This document shows positions 1 through 5,678 of a stretch of DNA of 7,546 nucleotides, piece by piece. A program made the position numbers and the translations under genes. Below the pieces are notes generated by a model. It searched no databases and was not told the origin of the DNA. It saw only the letters and a program-made list of their open reading frames with translations. This DNA is from CAZYWA01 sp964650975 [NCBI: uncultured bacterium] (GTDB lineage Bacteria; JADJOY01). Every line of letters starts with the position of its first letter. Positions within the stretch are counted from its first letter, which is position 1. Location of the stretch: contig CAZYWA010000212.1 in NCBI GenBank assembly GCA_964650975.1, positions 1 to 7,546 on the forward strand, given 5' to 3'.

Positions 1-1956
1 GAGCATCACCACGTCGAGGCCGTCCGCGGCGAGCGCCGCGAGCGCTTCGCGGGCGGTGGCCTTCACCGGGTCGGCGAGCGCCACGAACCCGAGCGTCGCG
101 CCCGCGCGCGCCACGAACACCACCGTGTGTCCCGCGGCGCGAAGCTCGGCTGCGCGCTGCACGAGGGTGGCGTCTGGGCGCCCTGCGCCCACCAGGATGC
201 GCTCGTCGCCCACCAGTGCTCGCTCGCCGTCGACGATGCCTTCGACACCCAGGCCCGGCGTCGCCGCGAACTCGGTGGCCGCGGGGATGGCGAGCGAACG
301 CTCGCGCGCGGCGGTGACGATCGCCGCGGCCAGCACGTGCTCGCTCGCGGTCTCGAGCGCCGCCGCGGTGGTCAGCAACCGCTCCTCGCTGGCGCCGGGC
401 GCCGCCACGACGTGCGCCACGCGCGGTTTCCCCTCGGTGAGCGTGCCGGTCTTGTCGACCACCAGTGTGTTCACACGCTCCAGCCGCTCGAGCGCCTCTG
501 CGCTCTTCACCAGCACACCGCCGCTGGCACCTCGGCCGACGCCCACCATGATCGACATGGGAGTCGCGAGCCCGAGCGCGCACGGGCAGGCCACGATCAG
601 CACCGCGACGGCGCTCACCAGCGCGTGCGCGAGTCTCGGCTCCGGACCGAAGGACGCCCACACGATGAACGTCAAGACCGCGATGCCCACGACCGCCGGC
701 ACGAACACCGAGGAAACGCGATCGGCGATGCTCTGGATCGGTGCGCGGCTGCGCTGCGCTTCGGCCACCAGCTTCACGATCCGCGCCAGCAGCGTGTCGC
801 TGCCCACGCGCTCGGCGCGGATCACCAGGCCGCCGGTGCCGTTGAGCGAGCCACCGGTCACCGGCTCGCCGCGGGTCTTGTCGACCGGGACTGGTTCGCC
901 GGTCATCATCGACTCGTCGACGGCGCTACGGCCTTCGATCACCACCCCGTCGACGGGGACGCGCTCGCCCGGCCGGACCCGCAGGAAATCGCCCGCGTGC
1001 ACCTGGGCGAGGGGCACGTCGGCTTCGGCGCCGCCGTCGTCGATCCGTCTCGCGATGGGCGGTGCCAGCGCCAGGAGCGCGCGCAACGCGGTGCCGGTGC
1101 GCTCGCGGGCGCGAAGCTCGAGCACCTGGCCCAGCAGCACGAGCGTGGTGATGACGGCGGCCGACTCGAAGTAGAGCGGGATCGTTCCGCCGTGCTCGCG
1201 AAAGGACACGGGGAAGAGGCCAGGCGCCAGCATCGCCGCGACGCTCGATCCGAACGCGGCGCCGCTGCCGATCGCGATCAGCGTGAACATGTTGGCGCTG
1301 CGATGCTGGAACGAGAGCCAGGCGCGCTCGAAGAAGGGCCAGCCAGCCCACAGCACCACCGGTGTGGCGAGCACCAGCTGCGTCCAGCGGGCGATCGGGC
1401 TGGCGAGCGCGTGGTGCAGTCCGGGCAGCATTCCGCCCATCGCGACGGCGAAGACCGGAACCGTGAGCACGGTGCTGAGCCCGAGCCGCCGAGTCATGTC
1501 GACGAGCTCCGGGTTGGGCGCTTCGCTCGCGGCGACGATGCGAGGCTCGAGTGCCATGCCGCAGATCGGGCACGAGCCAGGCGCGGTGCGCACCACCTCG
1601 GGGTGCATCGGGCAGACGTACTCGGTGCGGGTGCTCGACGCGGCGGGCTCGACCGGCTGCAGCGCCATGCCGCACTTGGGGCAACTGGCCGGTCCCTGGC
1701 TGGTGATGCCGGGACACATCGGGCAGAAGTGCGCCGCGGTGCTCGCGGATGCAGTGTCGGTCGTCGACGGAGTCGACGGAGCGGACGCGGCTGGCGCGCC
1801 GCGCGCTCGCGCCCGCTCCAGCGCGGCCGCCGGATCCTCGCGGAACTTGTTCAGGCACCAGTCGCTGCAGAACCAGTAGTCGGTGCCGCCGTGCGGATGG
1901 TGGAGCGACGACGTCGCCGGATCGACGTCCATGTCGCAGATCGGATCCTTCGCCAT
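1..1956 (-). CDS. copA: Copper/silver-translocating P1B-type ATPase with YHS and two heavy-metal-binding modules (3' end cut by window edge)
   Basis: This is an inner-membrane, ATP-driven pump that most likely exports Cu(+) or Ag(+). The 652 codons seen begin at an ATG whose next residues (AKDPICDMDVD) are the start of a YHS domain (C7, C30, C34; residues 1-45). Two short Cys/Met modules follow: CPMC at 78-81 with CPKCGM at 92-97, and CPMH at 115-118 with CPICGM at 129-134. Hydrophobic helices lie near 158-180, 193-211, 222-245, 263-280, 417-435 and 445-467. The actuator loop has TGEP (352-355), the transport site is CPC (457-459), the phosphorylation motif is DKTGTLT (Asp501), and the nucleotide domain has GLG at 568-570. 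The usual SEHP motif reads SEHV (538-541), which is odd. The protein stops at the edge after GLDVVML, where TGDN is expected, so GDGxND and the last two helices are missing from view. There is no classical CxxC HMA domain. CPC and the N-terminal modules support Cu/Ag; substrate choice is inferred. The gene is divergent from the F420 reductase gene. Confidence 0.95.
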   Translation of the reverse strand, partial: MAKDPICDMDVDPATSSLHHPHGGTDYWFCSDWCLNKFREDPAAALERARARGAPAASAPSTPSTTDTASASTAAHFCPMCPGITSQGPASCPKCGMALQPVEPAASSTRTEYVCPMHPEVVRTAPGSCPICGMALEPRIVAASEAPNPELVDMTRRLGLSTVLTVPVFAVAMGGMLPGLHHALASPIARWTQLVLATPVVLWAGWPFFERAWLSFQHRSANMFTLIAIGSGAAFGSSVAAMLAPGLFPVSFREHGGTIPLYFESAAVITTLVLLGQVLELRARERTGTALRALLALAPPIARRIDDGGAEADVPLAQVHAGDFLRVRPGERVPVDGVVIEGRSAVDESMMTGEPVPVDKTRGEPVTGGSLNGTGGLVIRAERVGSDTLLARIVKLVAEAQRSRAPIQSIADRVSSVFVPAVVGIAVLTFIVWASFGPEPRLAHALVSAVAVLIVACPCALGLATPMSIMVGVGRGASGGVLVKSAEALERLERVNTLVVDKTGTLTEGKPRVAHVVAAPGASEERLLTTAAALETASEHVLAAAIVTAARERSLAIPAATEFAATPGLGVEGIVDGERALVGDERILVGAGRPDATLVQRAAELRAAGHTVVFVARAGATLGFVALADPVKATAREALAALAADGLDVVML

Positions 1957-1965
1957 GACCGGCGC

Positions 1966-1971
1966 AGTCTA
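1966..1971 (-). promoter_or_regulatory. Candidate -10 element (TAGACT) of the ATPase gene; possible leaderless transcript
   Basis: Read on the minus strand, TAGACT matches the bacterial -10 consensus TATAAT at 4 of 6 positions. It lies only 9 bp before the ATPase ATG, so transcription would start within a few bases of the start codon. No Shine-Dalgarno sequence precedes that ATG, which agrees with a leaderless or nearly leaderless mRNA. I see no good -35 box at the usual distance, so the call is tentative. Confidence 0.3.
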
Positions 1972-2007
1972 GCCGTGCCGACCGGCGCCGAACCGCGGAG
2001 AAAGCTC

Positions 2008-2013
2008 TAGACT
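2008..2013 (+). promoter_or_regulatory. Candidate -10 element (TAGACT) for the F420 reductase gene
   Basis: This is the same hexamer as on the opposite strand at 1966-1971. The 7-bp sequences AGTCTAG (1966-1972) and CTAGACT (2007-2013) form an inverted repeat separated by 34 bp. A start site near 2020 would give a leader of about 37 nt ending in the G-rich ribosome binding site. No clear -35 box is present. Confidence 0.3.
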
Positions 2014-2040
2014 TGCTGGTTTGCGCGAAACGCGCGGGAC

Positions 2041-2048
2041 GAGGGGGG
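2041..2048 (+). promoter_or_regulatory. Ribosome binding site that decides the npdG start
   Basis: A GAGGGGGG run ends 8 bp before the ATG at 2057. It supports that ATG over the in-frame TTG at 2021, which would add 12 residues before the conserved MKIAVLGG start of the dinucleotide-binding fold. Confidence 0.6.
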
Positions 2049-2056
2049 CGAGCCAC

Positions 2057-2707
2057 ATGAAGATCGCGGTGCTCGGTGGGACGGGGAAGATCGGATTCGG
2101 TCTCGCGATGCGCTGGGCGCGCGCGGGAGAAGAGGTGACGATCGGTTCGCGAACGGCCGAGAAGGCGGCCGCGGCGGCGGCCGAGGCGACCGGCAAGTGC
2201 GGAGTGGCGATTTCCGGCGCCACCAATCGCGAGGCCGCGTCCGCGGCCGACGTGGTGCTGCTCGCGGTGCCGTTCGAGGCGCAAGCGTCGACGCTCGCCG
2301 ACGTCCACGACGCGCTGCAGGGGAAGCTCATGATCACCGCGGTGAACCCGGTCGATCCGGCGCGGCTGCACGTCGCGATCCTGCCGCCCGAAGGCTCGTC
2401 CACCGAACAAGCCCAGCGCCAGCTCGGCGACGGGGTGAAGGTGGTGGCGGCGTTCCAGACCATTCCGTCCTTCGTGGCCCGCGAATTCAAGCTCGTCTAC
2501 GAGGGCGACGTGCTGGTGTGCGGCGACGACGGCGACGCCAAGGCCCGCACCCGCGAGCTGGTCGAGAAGGCCGGTTTCCGCGCCTTCGACGCGGGGCCGC
2601 TCGCGAACGCGTACGTGGTCGAGGGGCTGGTTTCCTTGAGCCTCGCGATCAAGAAGGCGCACCCGCTCAAGCGGCTGGGCTTCCGCGTGGTCGGGGCGCC
2701 CACCTGA
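2057..2707 (+). CDS. npdG: NADPH:coenzyme F420 oxidoreductase (NpdG/Fno family)
   Basis: This 216-residue soluble protein is predicted to pass hydride between NADP(H) and the deazaflavin coenzyme F420. Its length is that of the family. The N-terminus is a Rossmann dinucleotide-binding fold with the glycine-rich loop GGTGKIG (7-13). Residues Thr9, Ser31, Arg32 and Lys36 sit at the positions that, as I recall, bind the NADP 2'-phosphate in the archaeal enzyme, which also supports this start codon. Further family landmarks follow: the strand-turn ADVVLLAVPFE, the GKLMITAVNP segment, VKVVAAFQTIP, DVLVCGDD and the C-terminal DAGPLANAYVVEGL. A run of alanines (AAAAAA) follows Lys36. It is transcribed away from the metal ATPase and ends 335 bp before the glycosyltransferase, so it is probably a single-gene unit. 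It suggests F420 use by the host. Some relatives in this family act on NADP alone, so the F420 specificity is inferred. Confidence 0.9.
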   Translation: MKIAVLGGTGKIGFGLAMRWARAGEEVTIGSRTAEKAAAAAAEATGKCGVAISGATNREAASAADVVLLAVPFEAQASTLADVHDALQGKLMITAVNPVDPARLHVAILPPEGSSTEQAQRQLGDGVKVVAAFQTIPSFVAREFKLVYEGDVLVCGDDGDAKARTRELVEKAGFRAFDAGPLANAYVVEGLVSLSLAIKKAHPLKRLGFRVVGAPT

Positions 2708-2813
2708 CGGGCTCGGCGGGTCATGAGGCCCGGAGGAAACCGGTCCCTCGCGTCCGCAGCGACCTCTACAAATCTGACGCTCGCGGGGCGCGTCGCAGTT
2801 TGCACGGCTCGGC

Positions 2814-2834
2814 CACGATCGAGACTCGATCGTG
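2814..2834. repeat. Perfect inverted repeat, 10-bp arms with one central base (operator-like dyad)
   Basis: CACGATCGAG at 2814-2823 is followed by one A and then by its exact reverse complement CTCGATCGTG at 2825-2834. The symmetry stops at once on both sides. A one-base centre is too tight for a full RNA hairpin, so a dimeric-protein binding site fits better. RNA could still fold with a loop of a few bases. It lies about 124 bp before the candidate -35 box of the glycosyltransferase operon and about 110 bp after the npdG stop. Confidence 0.55.
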
Positions 2835-2957
2835 CGCTGCCTCGCCCGAGTGCATCCGGTTGGCGCGGGCTCGAGCACCCTCGCACAGCCACCGGACGTC
2901 CGTCGCCCGAGCCGGCCCAGGTGGGGCAAAGTGAGACCGTCCCGTTTCCGGCCTGGC

Positions 2958-2987
2958 TTGGGCCCGCTCGGTGAGGCGGCGTAGAAT
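2958..2987 (+). promoter_or_regulatory. Candidate sigma-70-type promoter of the glycosyltransferase/radical SAM operon
   Basis: TTGGGC (2958-2963) and TAGAAT (2982-2987) are separated by 18 bp. The -10 matches consensus at 5 of 6 positions, which stands out in such GC-rich DNA; the -35 matches only in TTG. Transcription would begin near 2994 and give a leader of about 50 nt before the GTG at 3043. Confidence 0.4.
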
Positions 2988-3042
2988 GACCGCGCCGCCG
3001 GGGTAGGCACCTCGGCGTGCCGCGAACGGCGTCGCCCCCCGC

Positions 3043-4119
3043 GTGACGTTCCGAATCGCGAACGCGAGCGTGACCTCGAACATCCCACCCACCGTTTCGG
3101 TCGTGGTGCCGGTTCGTGACGGCGCCGCGACGCTGCCCGCCGTGCTCACGGCCATCGCCGAGCTGGCTCCCGCGCCGCTCGAGGTGATCGTGGCGGACGA
3201 CGGCTCGCGCGACGAGAGTGTCGCGGTGGCGCGCTCGTTCGGAGCCACGGTGGTGGAGGTCGCGAGCCCCGGGGGGCCGGCGGCGGCTCGCAACGCGGGC
3301 GCGCGCGGCGCGCGAGGCGACGTGGTGATGCTGGTCGACGCCGACGTGGTGGTGCCGCCCAGCGCGATCGCCGTCGTGCGCCGCCGCCTCGCGTCGTCGC
3401 CAGGGCTGGCGGGAGTGCAAGGTGTGTACGCTGCCGAGCCTACCTATCCGACGCCCTGGACGCTCTACCAGCAGGCCTACTACCACCACTATTTCTGCAA
3501 GGTGTACGACCGCACCGAGGCGGTGCTCGCGACCTACTGCACGGCGCTCCGGCGCGATCTCTTCCTCGCCACCGGCGGATTCGACGAGACGCTGCGGGCC
3601 CCCACCGTCGAGGACGAGCACCTGGGCTACCGCTTCCACGATCAGGGTTATCGGATCCGTCTCGCCCCCGAGCTCGAGGTACGGCACTTGGTGAGCTACT
3701 CGTGGCGCTCGTTCGCGCGCCGCCGCTTCCGCATGGTGGCCGCGCAGTCGCGGATGATCCGCGACGATCCGCGCCGGCTCGCCAACGTGCTGGGCCGCCA
3801 CGGACACCATCCGCGGAACGTGCTGCTGGGAGTCGCGCTCTTGCCGCTGCTCGCGGCGAGCTTGCTGCTGGGCGGCTGGGCACCCGACTGGGCGCCGCTG
3901 CCGTGGATGCTGTTCGGCGCCTGCCATCTCGGCTTCTGGGATTTCGTGCGGCAGCGCTGGGGATGGCGCGAGCTGCTCCAGGTGATGGGCATCACGCTTC
4001 TCGATTCGGCGGTGATCGCGGTGGCGGGCGTGGGTGGTCTCGCGGGCTGGCGGCTCGCGGCGCAGCAGCCGGTCCGCGCGACTCCGTCGAAGAAGTCCGA
4101 GGAGAGTCCATGCGCGTGA
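3043..4119 (+). CDS. Family 2 glycosyltransferase with C-terminal membrane helices
   Basis: A 358-residue GT-A fold enzyme that should transfer a sugar from a nucleotide-sugar donor. The catalytic domain opens with VSVVVPVRDG (18-27) and has DDGS (52-55), the metal-binding DAD (99-101), TGGFDE (177-182) and VEDEHLGYR (189-197) with the likely catalytic acidic residues. Two to three hydrophobic segments follow (about 260-278, 286-302 and 311-335), so the enzyme is probably anchored in the membrane with its active site in the cytoplasm, acting on a lipid-linked acceptor. The start is uncertain: neither this GTG nor the GTG at 3070 (protein MTSNIPPTVSVVV, nine residues shorter) has a clear ribosome binding site. 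The stop codon overlaps the next gene by 10 bp, which points to coupled expression with the radical SAM enzyme. Donor and acceptor cannot be read from the sequence. Confidence 0.92.
   Translation: MTFRIANASVTSNIPPTVSVVVPVRDGAATLPAVLTAIAELAPAPLEVIVADDGSRDESVAVARSFGATVVEVASPGGPAAARNAGARGARGDVVMLVDADVVVPPSAIAVVRRRLASSPGLAGVQGVYAAEPTYPTPWTLYQQAYYHHYFCKVYDRTEAVLATYCTALRRDLFLATGGFDETLRAPTVEDEHLGYRFHDQGYRIRLAPELEVRHLVSYSWRSFARRRFRMVAAQSRMIRDDPRRLANVLGRHGHHPRNVLLGVALLPLLAASLLLGGWAPDWAPLPWMLFGACHLGFWDFVRQRWGWRELLQVMGITLLDSAVIAVAGVGGLAGWRLAAQQPVRATPSKKSEESPCA
4100..4104 (+). promoter_or_regulatory. Ribosome binding site inside the glycosyltransferase 3' end
   Basis: A perfect AGGAG sits 5 bp before the ATG at 4110, within the last codons of the glycosyltransferase gene. 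It fixes the start of the radical SAM gene there and rules out the upstream in-frame extension to 3702, which would lie wholly inside the glycosyltransferase gene. Confidence 0.8.
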
Positions 4120-5618
4120 TGCTGGTGAGCCCGCCGGTGGCTCCCGCCGAGGAGGACTACCACTTCCTCCAGGGCGGCTGGCGGAAGCGCACCCGCACGG
4201 TGCTGCCGCGACCTCGGCCGGTGGTCGGCATCATGCCGTCCTTCTCGCTGCTCTATCTGGCGAAGCCGCTCGCGAACCGCGGCCACCAGGTGCGCTACGT
4301 CGAAGGGTTCGGGAAAAGCGTCGCGGATCTCTGCCGCGAAGCCGAGCGCTGGCAGCCGGACGTGGTGGCGCTCACCTCACTCACGTTCCGCTGGGAACGG
4401 GTGGTCGAGCTGGCCGCCGCGATGAAGGCCACGCTGCCGCGATCGCGCGTGGTGGTGGGCGGGCTTCACGCGGCCGCGCTCGGCGAGCGCGCGTTCGACG
4501 AGTGCCCGTCGCTCGACGGAGTGTTCGTGGGCGAGGGTGAGGAGCACTTCCCGTCGCTGGTCGATGCGCTCGCCGAGGGTGCTTCGCCGCAAGGAATCCC
4601 CGGCGTGCTCTTCCGCCATGGCGACGGGCTGATCGTCAATCCGCCCGCTCCCGACGTTCGCGATCTCGACGCGCTGCCGTTCCCCGATCGCGGCCTCCTC
4701 GACCTCGGCGCGTACGTACCGTCGCCGCTTCATCACCGCGCGCTGCCCAACACCTCGCTCTTCGGCGCGCGCGGCTGTCCGTACCGCTGTACGTTCTGCC
4801 ACACCGATCCCAAGATCCGTGTGCGCTCGGCCGGCAGCGTGGTCGACGAGATGGAGGAGTGCGTGCGCCGTTACGGCGTCCGCGACTTCAGCATCTGGGA
4901 CGACGTGTTCTCGATCCGCCGCAAGCGGGTGTTCGAGATCTGCGACGAAATCCAGCGCCGCGGTCTCGGCGTCCACTGGTCGGTCAACGCACGGGTCGAG
5001 CACGTCGACGAGGAGATGCTGCGCGCCATGAAGGGCGCGGGCTGCTGGTCGGTGCTCTACGGGATCGAGACCGGCAATCCAGCGAGTCTGGCCCTGCTCG
5101 GCAAGAAGACCGAGCCCGAGGACGTCGAGGCGGCGGTGCGCGCGGCGCGCCGCGCGGGTGTGCTCACGCTCGGCACGTTCATCCTGGGCATCCCGGGCGA
5201 GGGCGTGGAAGGTGGGCTGCGCACGATCGATCACGCGTGCAAGATCGGTCTCGACTATGCATTTTTCGGCTTTTTGACGCCCTTCCCCGGCACCGGGATC
5301 CGCGCCGAGATCGACGCCGGCAAGTGGAAAGGAACCTGGGTCGACGCCAACCGCTTCGACATCAAGAACGTCACCTGGGTGCCGGAGGGCGTCACCGAGA
5401 CCGAGCTCGAGGAGCTGGCGCGCACCGCGATCCGGCGCTTCTACTTCCGTCCCGGCTACCTGCTCGCGAGCCTGCGCCGGCTACGCAGCATCCACGACGT
5501 GGTCACCTACGCGAACGCGTTCCTCCACTTCGCGTCGGTGTGGCTCTGGCGAAACAGCCGCCTGCCTGCGCTTCCGCCGCGACCGCCCCGCCTGAGCCCA
5601 GCCGGCGCATCCGTGTGA
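4110..5618 (+). CDS. B12-binding-domain radical SAM protein (class B-like)
   Basis: A 502-residue enzyme of the cobalamin-binding radical SAM group, whose known members include methyltransferases (class B) and cyclase or ring-forming enzymes. The N-terminal B12-binding domain (about 1-165) has the PSFSLLYLAKPL segment, GGLH (117-120) and GEGEEH (141-146). It lacks an obvious DxHxxG cobalt-ligating motif, as is common in this group. The radical SAM barrel follows with the [4Fe-4S] ligands in CPYRCTFC (C223, C227, C230), IWDDVF (262-267), GIETGN (318-323), FILGIPGE (357-364) and TPFPGT (390-395). The C-terminal 70 or so residues are basic, with an aromatic-rich helix (HFASVWLW) and a proline-rich tail, perhaps touching the membrane. 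The ATG overlaps the glycosyltransferase stop. The best guess is C-methylation or another radical modification of the same lipid-linked or glycosylated product; the substrate is unknown. Confidence 0.92.
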   Translation: MRVMLVSPPVAPAEEDYHFLQGGWRKRTRTVLPRPRPVVGIMPSFSLLYLAKPLANRGHQVRYVEGFGKSVADLCREAERWQPDVVALTSLTFRWERVVELAAAMKATLPRSRVVVGGLHAAALGERAFDECPSLDGVFVGEGEEHFPSLVDALAEGASPQGIPGVLFRHGDGLIVNPPAPDVRDLDALPFPDRGLLDLGAYVPSPLHHRALPNTSLFGARGCPYRCTFCHTDPKIRVRSAGSVVDEMEECVRRYGVRDFSIWDDVFSIRRKRVFEICDEIQRRGLGVHWSVNARVEHVDEEMLRAMKGAGCWSVLYGIETGNPASLALLGKKTEPEDVEAAVRAARRAGVLTLGTFILGIPGEGVEGGLRTIDHACKIGLDYAFFGFLTPFPGTGIRAEIDAGKWKGTWVDANRFDIKNVTWVPEGVTETELEELARTAIRRFYFRPGYLLASLRRLRSIHDVVTYANAFLHFASVWLWRNSRLPALPPRPPRLSPAGASV

Positions 5619-5625
5619 GCGCCGC

Positions 5626-5645
5626 GGACGCCAAGGATCGCGTCC
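5626..5645. terminator. Weak hairpin in the convergent gap, possible bidirectional terminator
   Basis: GGACGC (5626-5631) and GCGTCC (5640-5645) can pair around an 8-nt loop, 7 bp after the plus-strand radical SAM stop and 33 bp after the minus-strand stop. There is no proper T-tract on either strand (only TTT at 5651-5653), so it would be a poor intrinsic terminator. The position between two converging genes is its main support. Confidence 0.3.
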
Positions 5646-5678
5646 CTCCGTTTGATCGCGTGGCCCTCCCGACCGACC

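Larger units (their letters stand above)
2708..3042. other. Intergenic region between npdG and the glycosyltransferase gene
   Basis: I find no convincing gene in these 335 bp. Small open frames here have arginine- and proline-rich translations without family features. The stretch holds a 21-bp odd palindrome (2814-2834), a 10-bp palindrome CGGACGTCCG (2893-2902), a candidate promoter (2958-2987) and a small GGCAC/GTGCC hairpin in the leader (3006-3021). Just after npdG, CGGGC (2708-2712) and GCCCG (2728-2732) could pair across a 15-nt loop. No T-tract follows, so this is at best a weak terminator. Confidence 0.6.

Noticed and set aside
127-2010. Long plus-strand open frame (627 codons) across the ATPase
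   Set aside because: It is antisense to a clear P-type ATPase. Its translation is rich in Arg, His, Gly and Ala with no family motif, as expected of a shadow frame in high-GC DNA.
2023-2035. GCGCG-AAA-CGCGC inverted repeat before npdG
   Set aside because: Five-bp arms of alternating CG are common by chance here, and the position gives no clear role beyond the leader.
2728-3042. Search for a tRNA or small structured RNA in the npdG-glycosyltransferase spacer
   Set aside because: No acceptor/T-arm pattern (no GTTCRA-type loop with paired arms) could be found; only the listed dyads stand out.
926-3088. Long minus-strand open frame (720 codons) spanning the ATPase, npdG and the intergenic region
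   Set aside because: It runs through two genes on different strands with a low-complexity Arg/Ala/Gly translation; the ATPase on the same strand is in another frame and has all the expected motifs.
2497-3927. Minus-strand open frame opposite npdG and the glycosyltransferase
   Set aside because: Composition is that of a shadow of GC-rich coding DNA and it covers unrelated genes and a spacer.
3702-4109. N-terminal extension of the first radical SAM gene into the glycosyltransferase
   Set aside because: The frame stays open only by overlap. AGGAG before the ATG at 4110 and the MRVMLVSPP start of the B12 domain fix the true start.
4377-5234. Minus-strand 285-codon open frame opposite the radical SAM gene
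   Set aside because: Antisense to an enzyme with intact catalytic motifs; the translation is Arg/Ala/His-rich and matches no family.
5259-5277. Two T5 tracts inside the radical SAM gene, considered as a terminator or slippery frameshift site
   Set aside because: They encode AFFGFL in frame, no stem precedes them, and the reading frame continues intact through TPFPGT to the stop.
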